Of a DNA stretch of 36,124 bases, positions 1-7,840 are shown one piece after another (position 1 is the stretch's first letter; every line of letters begins with the position of its first letter). A program made the position numbers and the translations under genes. The notes beneath the pieces were generated by a model. That model was not told the origin of the DNA. It saw only the letters and a list, made by a program, of their open reading frames with translations, and did not search any database. Origin of the DNA: PALSA-555 sp035468285 (GTDB lineage Bacteria; Actinomycetota; Acidimicrobiia; IMCC26256; PALSA-555); contig DATISY010000085.1 of the NCBI GenBank assembly GCA_035468285.1, forward strand, positions 1 through 36,124, written 5' to 3'.

Positions 1-846
1 CAGCGGCGGCAAGTCGAGCGAGCCGTAGGGGCCGGCCAGCACCTGGGCGCGACCGACGTCGCGCGCGGACCGCAGCGTCGCGGCGCCGCTCGACGCCCCG
101 CTATCGCCCCGCGCGACGCTGAGCGTGCCCCACGTGTCGAGCGTCTCGGGCGTGGGTGCGAGCACGACGGGCACGGTGGGATGACGTAGGAGCGCGGCGA
201 CCTGCCGGCCCAGCCGCCCGGGCGGCTCGATGGCAGCCGCGACCGATGGGTCGGTGGTCCCGTCAGGCCGTACCGAGGGGCGCGCGTCAAGCGGCCAGAC
301 CCATGACACCCCGAGCCGGGCCGTCAGCGGTTGGGGTTGACCGAACGCGTTGACGTCGACCACCACCAGGTACGTGACAAAGCGGGAGAGCGGCTGGTCG
401 TGCGCGTCGCGCAGCTCGATCTCCAGCGGGTACACGCCAGCGAGGTGCACCGCGAGCCGTGCGGCGTCGAACGCCCCGCCGGGAACCTCGAGCCCGACCG
501 CGAGTTGGCGACTCCCATCGGGGTTCACTGCGAGGGAATCGACCGGCACCGGGAGGGACGCCAAGACGCCACCCAATGTCTTGTCGGTCACCGTGTCAGC
601 GAACGCGGAGCGGGTCTGGATCGCCTGATGCGCGATCACGGTCAGCTGCAGGCCCGGTGTCCCCGGGGGCCCCACCTGCACCTGCGCGTGGAACGTCCCG
701 CCGACGGGCGTGGAGGCGTCCTGGGCCACGAGCGCGAGCCGGGTGGCGTCGTTCGGTGTCGCAGCCCTCGCCCCGGGGCCCACGAGCGCGGCGAGCGCGA
801 CGAGCGCCGCGACGGCGGCAAGGGCCAGCGGTCGACGGCGACTCAC
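1..846 (-). CDS. Secreted DUF6049-like protein, N-terminal part (runs off the window)
   Basis: The reading frame is open from a GTG at 846 to base 1 (282 codons), with no stop. The N-terminus has arginines (SRRR), a long Ala/Leu/Val hydrophobic stretch (residues about 6-28) and an ARAA-type cleavage site, so it looks exported or membrane anchored. Later motifs such as VSWVWPLDARP (about 180-190) and VLAGPYGSLDLPPL at the window edge resemble actinobacterial DUF6049 proteins (Rv3909 type), which lie beside pcnA and the MviN flippase gene in mycobacteria. Its GTG overlaps the stop of the upstream acetyltransferase gene (GTGA), so the two are translationally coupled. The family's biochemical role is unknown. 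Family assignment is from motif memory and the pcnA neighbourhood. Confidence 0.7.
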   Translation of the reverse strand, partial: MSRRRPLALAAVAALVALAALVGPGARAATPNDATRLALVAQDASTPVGGTFHAQVQVGPPGTPGLQLTVIAHQAIQTRSAFADTVTDKTLGGVLASLPVPVDSLAVNPDGSRQLAVGLEVPGGAFDAARLAVHLAGVYPLEIELRDAHDQPLSRFVTYLVVVDVNAFGQPQPLTARLGVSWVWPLDARPSVRPDGTTDPSVAAAIEPPGRLGRQVAALLRHPTVPVVLAPTPETLDTWGTLSVARGDSGASSGAATLRSARDVGRAQVLAGPYGSLDLPPL

Positions 847-1562
847 AGGTCGGCGCCGAGCACGGCGAGCCCCGAGGGGAGCCGCTCGAATCCACATCCC
901 TCGTAGAGCGCGAGCGCGCCGTGGTTGTCCTCCTGGGTGTTGACCAGGCAGCGGCGAGCGCCCCCGCGGCGGGCCCAACGCAGACCATCCTCGATCAGGG
1001 ACCGGCCGAAGCCGCGGCCGCGAGCTGAGGGGTGCACCGCGAGCCGCTGCAGGTACCCCTGCTGCCCGGCCCGGCCGGTCACCGCGTAGGCCACCGGGTG
1101 CGGGTCACGCTGGTGGTGACCGACCCGGAACCGGACGGACGGGGTAGCCCGGAGCGCCTCCCGGAGCCCCGCCGCGCCGAGCTGCCAGGACGGTGAGAAC
1201 GCGCGGGCGTCCACCTCGAGCACCGCGGGGCGGTCCCCGCGCCAGGCCCGTCGGACCGCGGCCCGTTCGGGGTCGAAGACGGCCACGTCGTCCAGCGGAT
1301 GGGCGAGGAGATGGAGACGCTCCCGGCGCGCGAACCCCGCGGCCAGGAACGGGACCGCCGCGCTCGGGGTGAGCGGGCTCGTGACGACCGAGGTGTACCC
1401 GTCCCGGCGGAGCCGGGCGACGCATTCGTCGACCGCCGCCGCGCTGGAAACGTTCTCGGTCGCGAGCACCAGGTGCGCGACGTCGCGGTGCTCCCGCCAC
1501 GGCCCCACCCGGGCCCAACCTCCCGCGAAGCGCAGCGTCCGCTCACCCGTGCGTGAGGCCAC
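843..1562 (-). CDS. GNAT-family N-acetyltransferase
   Basis: A 239-residue protein, probably cytosolic, with one C-terminal GNAT fold. The acetyl-CoA-binding motif A is seen as LAVHPSARGRGFGRSLI, followed by motif B around NHGALALYEGCGF. The N-terminal half (about 100 residues) is less typical and may set substrate choice; the substrate cannot be told. The GTG start at 1562 fits a TACGCT hexamer eight bases upstream. Its stop overlaps the start of the DUF6049-like gene. In mycobacteria the equivalent slot between pcnA and the DUF6049 gene holds a MutT-type hydrolase, so this is a lineage-specific neighbour. RimI-like protein acetylation is possible but unproven. Confidence 0.85.
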   Translation of the reverse strand: MASRTGERTLRFAGGWARVGPWREHRDVAHLVLATENVSSAAAVDECVARLRRDGYTSVVTSPLTPSAAVPFLAAGFARRERLHLLAHPLDDVAVFDPERAAVRRAWRGDRPAVLEVDARAFSPSWQLGAAGLREALRATPSVRFRVGHHQRDPHPVAYAVTGRAGQQGYLQRLAVHPSARGRGFGRSLIEDGLRWARRGGARRCLVNTQEDNHGALALYEGCGFERLPSGLAVLGADL

Positions 1563-1635
1563 GACGCGGGAGCGTACCCGGCGGTCTCACCGGCCTTCCG
1601 GCGACGGCACCGTCGACCCCCCGACCGGAGGGGGT

Positions 1636-1641
1636 TACCCT
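1636..1641 (+). promoter_or_regulatory. -10 hexamer TACCCT, leaderless start of HDAC-fold gene
   Basis: TACCCT lies exactly six bases before the GTG at 1648, and no Shine-Dalgarno sequence is present. This spacing puts the transcription start on the start codon. It also decides the start against the longer open frame, which extends upstream through the GNAT gene region. Confidence 0.6.
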
Positions 1642-1647
1642 CGTTCG

Positions 1648-2661
1648 GTGCTCCTGGTGGCCGACGACCCGGCGTTCGCCGGGCACGACCCGGGGCCGGG
1701 ACACCCCGAACGGGTCGCTCGGCTCGCGGCCGTGGCCCAGGGGATCGCCGCCGCCGGACTCGACGACGCGCTCGTCCCGCTCGCTCCCCGTGCCGCGACC
1801 CGGGAGGAGCTCACCCGAGTCCACACTTCGGGACAGATCGACGCGCTCGAGGTGCTCAGCGACGACGGCGGCGGCGCGGTCGACGCCGACACGCGGGTGT
1901 CGGCGGGGTCGTTCACCGCGGCGCTGCGCGCAGCTGGGACCGGGCTCGCCGCCGCGGAGGCCCTGGCCGGCGGAGAAGGGACGGCCGCGTTCCTCGGCGT
2001 CCGCCCCCCCGGGCATCACGCCACCGGTCGCCGACCCATGGGCTTCTGCTTGTTCAACAACGTCGCGGTCACCGCAGCGGCGCTCGTCGCGGCCGGGGAC
2101 AGCGTCTGCGTCGTCGACTACGACGCCCACCACGGCAACGGGACCCAAGACATCTTCTGGGAGGACCCCCGCGTCCTCTACGTGTCCCTCCATGAGTGGC
2201 CGCTCTACCCGGGAACCGGCCGGCTCGACGAGACCGGAGCGGGTGCGGGTGCCGGCACGACCTGCAACCTGCCTTTCCCGGCCGGCGCGACCGGGGACGT
2301 CTACCTGCGGGCCTTCGACGAGGTCATCGATCCCCTGGTCGAGCACTTCGCGCCCGACTGGCTCCTCGTCTCCGCCGGGTTCGACGCGCACCGGGCCGAT
2401 CCGCTCACCGGCCTGGCGCTCTCCGCCGGTGATTACGCGGCCCTCGCCGCCCGGGCCACGGCCCTGGCCGGCCAGCCCGGCCGGACCATCGTGTTCCTCG
2501 AGGGCGGCTACGACCTCGACGCGGTCCGGGCCTCGACCGCCGCGACGCTCCCCGTCCTCCTCGGCGAGCCCGGCCACCCCGAGGAAGCCCCCACCGGTGG
2601 GGGTCCGGGCGGCGATGTCGTCGAAGCCGCGCACCACCGGTGGTCCGAGCTCGGCCAGTAG
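1648..2661 (+). CDS. Histone deacetylase-fold amidohydrolase (AcuC/acetylpolyamine deacetylase type)
   Basis: A 337-residue zinc hydrolase that removes acetyl groups from lysine or polyamine amines. Family motifs are complete: RPPGHHA with the charge-relay pair H123-H124, GFCLFNNVAV, the zinc site DYDAHHGNGTQD with D159 and H161, the third zinc ligand D246 in SAGFDAH, and the transition-state tyrosine Y288 in EGGYDL. Length matches the bacterial class II-like family. The GTG start at 1648 is chosen from the leaderless -10 and gives MLLVADDPAFAGHD, a usual N-terminus for the family. It is followed after 48 bases by the PilT-like gene on the same strand. A divergent GNAT gene lies just upstream, so acetylation and deacetylation genes share one short promoter region. 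A shared substrate would be speculation. Confidence 0.9.
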   Translation: MLLVADDPAFAGHDPGPGHPERVARLAAVAQGIAAAGLDDALVPLAPRAATREELTRVHTSGQIDALEVLSDDGGGAVDADTRVSAGSFTAALRAAGTGLAAAEALAGGEGTAAFLGVRPPGHHATGRRPMGFCLFNNVAVTAAALVAAGDSVCVVDYDAHHGNGTQDIFWEDPRVLYVSLHEWPLYPGTGRLDETGAGAGAGTTCNLPFPAGATGDVYLRAFDEVIDPLVEHFAPDWLLVSAGFDAHRADPLTGLALSAGDYAALAARATALAGQPGRTIVFLEGGYDLDAVRASTAATLPVLLGEPGHPEEAPTGGGPGGDVVEAAHHRWSELGQ

Positions 2662-2709
2662 GCCGCCCGGTTATTTCAGGGAATCGGTTCCCGAGCCGAT
2701 ACCTCCCCC

Positions 2710-3810
2710 GTGCTTGACCTCGATCGCCTCCTCCGCGCCGCGGTCGAGCAGCGGGCCTCGGACCTGCACCTCAAAGTCGGGACGCGCCCGTGGATGCGCG
2801 TCGACGGGGTGCTCGTCGAAGCCCCGTTCGACACCATCGAGCCAGGCGACACCGACGACATCGCCAATCGGATCATCCCCGCAACCCAAGCTGACGCGTT
2901 CCGGCTCACCGGCGACGCCGAGTTCGTCTACGCCGTCCAGGGTCTCGGACGGTTCCGCGTCAGCGCGTTCCACCAGCGCGGCCACGTCGGCTTCGTGCTG
3001 CGCCGCATCGTTCCTGGCGTGCCCGGCATCGACCCGCTCGGCCTCCCCTCCGTGGTGGCCAGGCTCATGGAAGCCAACTCGGGCCTCGTGCTGGTCACTG
3101 GCCTCGCCGGATCCGGACGCACGTCGACCGTCGCGGCCCTCGTCGACCACGTCAACGCGACCGAGCGGCGCCACATCGTGACGATCGAAGACCCCATCGA
3201 GGTCGTGCACCCCGACAAGGCGTCGATCGTCGACCAGCGCGAGGTCGGCGTCGACGTCGCCAGCGTCTCCGACGCGCTCGCCCGCGTGGTCCGCCAAGAC
3301 CCCGACCTGATCGTCGTCGGTGAGCTCGGCGAGCCCGAAGCGGCCCGCCGGCTCCTCGAGGCCGCGGACACCGGACGGCTCGTGCTCGCGGCCATGGCGA
3401 CGATCGGTGCCGCCGAAGCCGTCGACCGGTTCCTCGACCTGTTCCCCCGTGACCGCCACAGCGCGGTGCGGTCCGTGCTCGCCCGCACCCTGCGAGGCGT
3501 CGTCTGTCAACGGCTCCTCGCCCGGGCCGGTGGACGAGGCCGCGTCGTCGCCGCGGAGGTCCTCGTCGTCAACGCCCCCGTGGCCCAGGCCATCGCCGAT
3601 GGGCGCGACGGCACCCGCCTCGAGCAGTTCATGAGCGACGGCGAGTACTACGGCATGCAGACCTTCGACCAGGCCATCGCCCGCCTCTACGACCGGGGCC
3701 TCGTCGAGCGCGAGGTGGCGTTGGACCACGCCAGCTACGCACCGTCGCTGCGTCTCGAGCTCGAACGAGCCGACCGCGAACGCGACCGCCCGGTCGCGGC
3801 CCCCGCCTAG
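2710..3810 (+). CDS. PilT-like type IV pilus ATPase with altered Walker A and His box
   Basis: A 366-residue secretion/pilus-retraction ATPase relative. The N-terminal PAS-like part begins with RASDLHLKVG and the RecA-like part follows. The Asp box is conserved (TIEDPIEVVH), as are QREVG and QDPDLIVVGE (Walker B side, E205). Two hallmarks are changed: the Walker A loop is G131-LAGSG-R137-T, with Arg where Lys is expected, and the His box (TLHT in PilT) reads AMAT with A230. The Walker B extension GEMRD is GELGE. ATP binding or hydrolysis may therefore be weak, or the protein may be regulatory. GTG start at 2710. No other pilus genes are in the window. PilT-family membership is clear; retraction activity is doubtful. 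Confidence 0.85.
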   Translation: MLDLDRLLRAAVEQRASDLHLKVGTRPWMRVDGVLVEAPFDTIEPGDTDDIANRIIPATQADAFRLTGDAEFVYAVQGLGRFRVSAFHQRGHVGFVLRRIVPGVPGIDPLGLPSVVARLMEANSGLVLVTGLAGSGRTSTVAALVDHVNATERRHIVTIEDPIEVVHPDKASIVDQREVGVDVASVSDALARVVRQDPDLIVVGELGEPEAARRLLEAADTGRLVLAAMATIGAAEAVDRFLDLFPRDRHSAVRSVLARTLRGVVCQRLLARAGGRGRVVAAEVLVVNAPVAQAIADGRDGTRLEQFMSDGEYYGMQTFDQAIARLYDRGLVEREVALDHASYAPSLRLELERADRERDRPVAAPA

Positions 3811-3884
3811 CTCGACGACGCCCTGCGGGGCTTGCGCGACAACTCCGGCGGTCCCGCCGACTCGCCCGCGACAATGGTGGGCCC

Positions 3885-5300
3885 ATGGACGTCCCGCCGC
3901 GCCTGCGCGCGTACTACGAGCCCGGCTCCCCGACCCGCGAGCTCGCCGACCGGCTCGCGGCCGCCGGCCACGAGTGCTACCTCGTCGGGGGCACGGTCCG
4001 CGACGCCTTCCTCGGTGCGACGTCGCCCGACGTCGACCTCGCCACCGACGCCCACCCGGACACGACCCGCACCCTTCTCGGCGGCTGGGCCGACCACATC
4101 TGGCTCCAGGGGGAGCGGTTCGGGACGGTCGGTGCGGCCAAAGCCGGTGTGAACTTCGAGATCACCACCTACCGGGGCGACGTCTACCGCCCCGAGAGCC
4201 GCAAGCCGACCGTGACGTTCGCGGCGCGGATCGAGGACGACCTCGCCCGCCGGGACTTCACGATCAACGCCATGGCGCTCCGGCTGCCGGATCCGGTGCT
4301 CATCGACCCGCACGCCGGCGCCGAGGACCTCGCGGCCCGCCGGCTGCGGACCCCCGCCGCACCCGGGGTGTCCTTCGAGGCCGACCCGCTCCGGATGCTC
4401 CGAGCGGCCCGATTCGTCGCCGCATTCGCGCTCGAGCCCGTCCCCGAGCTCGTCGAGGCGTTGCGCACCCTGCACCACCGGATGTCCATCGTCAGCCCGG
4501 AACGGACCCGGGAGGAGCTGCGCCGCCTGCTCGGCGTCACCGACCCGGCCGCCGGGCTCTGGCTCCTTTGCGAGACGGGCGTCTCGGACGAGTTCATCCC
4601 CGAGCTGAACGCGATGCGGCTCGAACAGGACCCCATCCACACCCACAAAGACGTCCTCGCCCACACCGTCGCCGTCGTAGGGAACACCGACCCGGACCAC
4701 TTCAAAGTGCGGCTCGCCGCGCTGTTCCACGACATCGGCAAACCCAAGACCCGCTCGATCGGCGCCGGTGGCGTGAGCTTCCACCACCACGAGGTCGTGG
4801 GTGCCCGCATGACGGAGGAACGGCTCCGTGCGCTGCGGTTCAGCAACGAGATCGTCCACGACGTGACGAAGCTCGTGTACCTGCACCTGCGGATCCACAC
4901 CTACGCCATGGGATGGACCGACCGGGCGGTGCGCCGCTACGTCCGCGACGCCGGGCCGCTCCTCGAGGAGCTCAACGAGCTCCAGCGGGCCGACTGCACC
5001 ACCCGCAACAAGCGCAAAGCCGCGGCGTTGGGCCGCCGGATGGACGACCTCGAAGGCCGCATCGACGCGCTCCGCGCCCGCGAGGAGCTCGACGCCATCC
5101 GGCCGCCCCTCGACGGCAACCAGGTCATGGCCTACCTCGGCGTCCCGCCCGGTCCCGCGATCGGCGAGGCGAAAGCCGCGCTGCTCGACGCCCGGCTCGA
5201 CGAAGGCCCCATCGAACCCGACGATGCCTACGAGCGCCTGGACGCGTGGGCCCGCGCTCACGGCATCGAGCCCGCCCGCACGCGGATCCCGCCTTCGTGA
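3885..5300 (+). CDS. pcnA: tRNA nucleotidyltransferase (CCA-adding) with HD domain
   Basis: A 471-residue class II nucleotidyltransferase that builds or repairs the 3' CCA end of tRNAs from CTP and ATP. Motifs run in order: LVGGTVRD (33-40), catalytic carboxylates DVD (49-51), RRDFTINAMA (122-131), and the EADPLRMLRAARF nucleotide-recognition region (165-177). A C-terminal HD phosphohydrolase domain follows (FHDIGKPKTR, H282-D283). The fused HD domain matches the actinobacterial form (Rv3907c). ATG at 3885 gives the expected short N-terminus. It is convergent with ino1, with a hairpin between the stops. Whether it adds full CCA or only A cannot be decided from sequence. A DUF6049-like gene nearby on the opposite strand matches the mycobacterial neighbourhood. 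Confidence 0.96.
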   Translation: MDVPPRLRAYYEPGSPTRELADRLAAAGHECYLVGGTVRDAFLGATSPDVDLATDAHPDTTRTLLGGWADHIWLQGERFGTVGAAKAGVNFEITTYRGDVYRPESRKPTVTFAARIEDDLARRDFTINAMALRLPDPVLIDPHAGAEDLAARRLRTPAAPGVSFEADPLRMLRAARFVAAFALEPVPELVEALRTLHHRMSIVSPERTREELRRLLGVTDPAAGLWLLCETGVSDEFIPELNAMRLEQDPIHTHKDVLAHTVAVVGNTDPDHFKVRLAALFHDIGKPKTRSIGAGGVSFHHHEVVGARMTEERLRALRFSNEIVHDVTKLVYLHLRIHTYAMGWTDRAVRRYVRDAGPLLEELNELQRADCTTRNKRKAAALGRRMDDLEGRIDALRAREELDAIRPPLDGNQVMAYLGVPPGPAIGEAKAALLDARLDEGPIEPDDAYERLDAWARAHGIEPARTRIPPS

Positions 5301-5301
5301 C

Positions 5302-5321
5302 GAGCCGCCCGGGGCGGGCTC
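5302..5321. terminator. GC-rich hairpin between convergent pcnA and ino1
   Basis: GAGCC pairs with GGCTC, and the stem continues through GCC/GGC around a one-base bulge with a three-base loop. It fills the gap between the two stops and overlaps the ino1 stop. There is no T tract, so a bidirectional terminator is an inference from position. Confidence 0.35.
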
Positions 5322-6414
5322 AGGTCGTGGCGGCGAAAGCCTCGACCAGCTCCCGGGCTTCCTCGTCGCGGTACTGCACCGGCGGTGACTTCATGAAGTA
5401 CGCGCTCGGTCCCAGCAGCGGCCCGCCCACCCCGCGGTCCATCGCCAGCTTGGCGCAGCGCACCGCGTCGATGATCACGCCCGCCGAGTTCGGCGAGTCC
5501 CACACCTCGAGCTTGAGCTCCAAGTTGAGCGGCACATCACCGAAGTTGCGGCCCTCCATCCGGATGTAGCACCACTTGCGGTCGTCGAGCCTCGGCACGT
5601 GGTCCGACGGGCCGATGTGCACGTTGTCGGCCTCGATCCCATGGTCGAGCTGGCTGGTCACCGACTGGGTCTTGGAGATCTTCTTGGACTTCAGCCGGGA
5701 GCGCTCCAACATGTTCTTGAAGTCCATGTTCCCGCCGAAGTTCAGCTGGTAGGTGCGGTCGAGCTCGACCCCCCGGTCCTCGAAGAGGCGGGTGAGGATG
5801 CGGTGCACGATCGTGGCCCCGACCTGGCTCTTGATGTCGTCGCCGACGATGGGGACGCCGGCGACCTCGAACTTCTTGGCCCACGTCGGGTCGCTGGCGA
5901 TGAACACCGGGATCGCGTTCACGAACCCGACGCCTGCCTCGAGGCACGCGGTGGCGTAATGGCGCTGCGCCTCCTCCGACCCGACCGGCAGGTAGCTGAC
6001 GAGCACGTCGGCCTGCGCATCCCGCAAGGCCTGCGCCACGTCGACCGGCTCGGCCGGCGACTCCTCGACCGTGTCCCGGTAGAACTCCCCGAGCCCGTCG
6101 AACGTCGGGCCCCGCTGGACCTGCACGCCGAGGTCGCCGACCTCGGCGAACTTCACCGTGTTGTTCTGGCCGCTGAAGATCGCCTTGCCGAGATCCAAGC
6201 CGACCTTCGCCGCGTCGACGTCGAACGCCGCGACGAAGTCGACATCGCCGACGTGGTAGCCCCCGAGCACGACGTGCATGAGGCCCGGGACCTCGTCGTC
6301 GGGGGCCGCGTCGCCGTAGTACGCGACTCCCTGGACCAGGGAGCTGGAACAGTTGCCGACACCGGCGATCGCGACGCGCACCTTCTTGGACGCTGAGTTC
6401 GACTGGGGGCTCAT
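5320..6414 (-). CDS. ino1: Myo-inositol-3-phosphate synthase
   Basis: A 364-residue NAD-dependent synthase that cyclises glucose 6-phosphate to inositol 3-phosphate, the first step toward phosphatidylinositol and mycothiol-type thiols in actinobacteria. The Rossmann start VRVAIAGVGNCSSSLVQG lies at about 12-29. Family signatures include VNAIPVFIASDP, GDDIKSQVGATIVHR, LNFGGNMDFKNM and SPNSAGVIIDAVRCAKLA. Length matches the short actinobacterial form (Rv0046c), not the 500-residue eukaryotic one. The ATG overlaps the padR stop (ATGA), so it is coupled to and probably co-transcribed with padR under the operator at 7082-7105. Confidence 0.96.
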   Translation of the reverse strand: MSPQSNSASKKVRVAIAGVGNCSSSLVQGVAYYGDAAPDDEVPGLMHVVLGGYHVGDVDFVAAFDVDAAKVGLDLGKAIFSGQNNTVKFAEVGDLGVQVQRGPTFDGLGEFYRDTVEESPAEPVDVAQALRDAQADVLVSYLPVGSEEAQRHYATACLEAGVGFVNAIPVFIASDPTWAKKFEVAGVPIVGDDIKSQVGATIVHRILTRLFEDRGVELDRTYQLNFGGNMDFKNMLERSRLKSKKISKTQSVTSQLDHGIEADNVHIGPSDHVPRLDDRKWCYIRMEGRNFGDVPLNLELKLEVWDSPNSAGVIIDAVRCAKLAMDRGVGGPLLGPSAYFMKSPPVQYRDEEARELVEAFAATT

Positions 6415-7061
6415 GCGGAGGCTTCCTCCTTGACGGCGTCGCTCGCAGCGTCCGTCGGCGAACCGCCCGGACCCGCGCGCTCCGCGGTGATCAGCTCATC
6501 GACCCACTCGAGGTCGCGCTGGGTGGACTTCGTTCTGTGCTCCATCAAGGAGCGGGTGTAGCGGTCGTCGCGGATCCCGTGGACCTGGCGCTGGCGGTCG
6601 AGCCGCTCGGCGAGGACCCGACGACGTCGGTCGAGGAGCTCGATGCGTTGGGCCGACTGCAGATGCCGGCAGAACGCGAGCTTGAGCGCGAAGGCCTTCT
6701 CATCGTCGCTGTGCGGCTCGTCGGCCAACAGCAGCTCCGCGAAGAGGGTCTCGCCGGTCTCGGTGATCTGATACGCCTTCCGGGTCCGGCGTCCCGTCGC
6801 CGACAGCCGCCCGGCCATCGCCTTGAGGCGAGCCGCGGCCAGGTCACCCGAGAGGGAGCCCGTCGAGGGGCTCGGCACGGGCGACTCGGTCGGCGTGACG
6901 ATGGCGATGGCCCCGGTCCGCTCCAGCCGACGCAACGCCGGATACAGCGATCCGAACGAGACACCCCAGAGAAACCCGAGCGTCTCACCCAGGCGCTTCT
7001 TCAGCTCATAGCCATGCAGGGGCTGATCCTTGAGCAGTCCCAAGACCGCGAGCTCTAGCAC
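6411..7061 (-). CDS. PadR-family transcriptional regulator
   Basis: A 216-residue winged-helix regulator. The N-terminus LELAVLGLLKDQPLHGYELKKRLGETLGF is the PadR HTH signature, and a long C-terminal helical dimerisation region follows (PadR C-terminal type). An insert rich in Ser/Pro (about 58-75) interrupts the wing region. An ATG at 7064 lies only three bases from AGGAG; the GTG at 7061 gives the better six-base spacing and the MLELAVLG start usual in homologues, so I chose it. It sits immediately upstream of ino1 as Rv0047c does, and likely controls its own operon through the tandem palindrome upstream. The ligand is unknown. Confidence 0.92.
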   Translation of the reverse strand: MLELAVLGLLKDQPLHGYELKKRLGETLGFLWGVSFGSLYPALRRLERTGAIAIVTPTESPVPSPSTGSLSGDLAAARLKAMAGRLSATGRRTRKAYQITETGETLFAELLLADEPHSDDEKAFALKLAFCRHLQSAQRIELLDRRRRVLAERLDRQRQVHGIRDDRYTRSLMEHRTKSTQRDLEWVDELITAERAGPGGSPTDAASDAVKEEASA

Positions 7062-7081
7062 CATGTGCTCCTAGTGAGGTC

Positions 7082-7105
7082 CGATATATCGACTCGATAT
7101 ATCGA
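7082..7105. promoter_or_regulatory. Tandem palindromic operator, likely PadR site
   Basis: Two identical 10-bp palindromes CGATATATCG occupy 7082-7091 and 7095-7104, separated by ACT (13-bp period), in otherwise very GC-rich DNA. The array starts 21 bases upstream of the padR start and lies next to the minus-strand -10 at 7109-7114, so binding would cover the transcription start. This geometry fits autoregulation of padR-ino1. Confidence 0.65.
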
Positions 7106-7108
7106 TTC

Positions 7109-7114
7109 ATAGTA
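7109..7114 (-). promoter_or_regulatory. -10 hexamer TACTAT of padR-ino1
   Basis: On the minus strand TACTAT lies just upstream of the tandem palindrome. A TTGCAT is present at 7134-7139, but its 19-base spacing is long. From here to the DUF5318 promoter at 7341 I see no gene or repeat. Confidence 0.45.
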
Positions 7115-7340
7115 TGGCAACCCGGCGGGGCGGATGCAAGGCGGACCCCGGCCCGGGCCCCGCAGTCCTCGCAGGCGACACGGACCCGCACGCTCCGGCT
7201 GGACATCGGCGTTGGCCACCGCCCGCCCCGGGCAGCCGCCCACCTGTGAGCCCGCCGCACGTCAGCCCGCCACACGCCAGGAGCCAGGAGCCGTCTCGCC
7301 GCGTGTCCCCGCAGAGGGCCGCGAACGGAGCCTCTCCACG

Positions 7341-7346
7341 TACACT
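7341..7346 (+). promoter_or_regulatory. -10 hexamer TACACT, leaderless start of DUF5318 gene
   Basis: TACACT lies six bases before the GTG at 7353, without a Shine-Dalgarno sequence. It supports the short protein start rather than the open frame reaching back to 7134. Confidence 0.6.
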
Positions 7347-7352
7347 CGCCCC

Positions 7353-7718
7353 GTGCGGAGGCACGTCGACTACGCCTTGGCCCGACGGGCTGTGCTCCGA
7401 GACCTGCGCGCCGGCCGTGTCGAGCGAGACGAGGTCTGCGACGCCCACCCCGAGCTCCTCCGGGCCGGACGCCACATCGGCAGCCCGGCCCCGACGCCCT
7501 GCCCGATCTGCGGGCACAAGAACCTCCGGCTGGTCTCCTACGTCTACGGCGACGCCCTCGCCCGGGCCAACGGCCGCTGCATCACCTCCCCCACCGAGCT
7601 CGACCGGCTCGACGCCACCCACGAGGAGTTCACCCGCTACGTCGTCGAGGTGTGCCTCGACTGCCACTGGAACCACCTCCAGCGCCACGAGCTCCACGGC
7701 CGACGCCACGTCGGCTGA
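7353..7718 (+). CDS. DUF5318 zinc-ribbon-like protein
   Basis: A 121-residue actinobacterial protein of unknown function, starting MRRHVDYALARRAVLRD. Two Cys pairs, CPICGHKN (about 50) and CLDCHWN (about 102), would form a treble-clef or zinc-ribbon site. HPELLRAGRHIG between helix and first knuckle and TRYVVEVCLDCHWNHL near the end are typical of DUF5318 (Rv0049 type). It lies close to padR-ino1 as in mycobacteria. No catalytic residues are evident. The start rests on the leaderless -10 at 7341. Confidence 0.85.
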   Translation: MRRHVDYALARRAVLRDLRAGRVERDEVCDAHPELLRAGRHIGSPAPTPCPICGHKNLRLVSYVYGDALARANGRCITSPTELDRLDATHEEFTRYVVEVCLDCHWNHLQRHELHGRRHVG

Positions 7719-7755
7719 CCCTCGTCGGGCCCGGTGCATCGCCGCCCCGGAGGGG

Positions 7756-7761
7756 TAACCT
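7756..7761 (+). promoter_or_regulatory. -10 hexamer TAACCT before panB
   Basis: TAACCT would start a transcript near 7768. A strong GGAGG ribosome site follows at 7799-7803. Confidence 0.4.
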
Positions 7762-7840
7762 CTCGCTGCCGCCGGGAGCCGCACGAGCCCTGCACGTCGG
7801 AGGTGAGGTCCTGACCGAGCCCAACGCGTCGCCCCGTCCG

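Noticed and set aside
3807..5261. Long minus-strand open frame of 484 codons opposite pcnA
   Set aside because: It mirrors pcnA codon by codon, and its translation has no recognisable motif. Such antisense frames are common in GC-rich genes.
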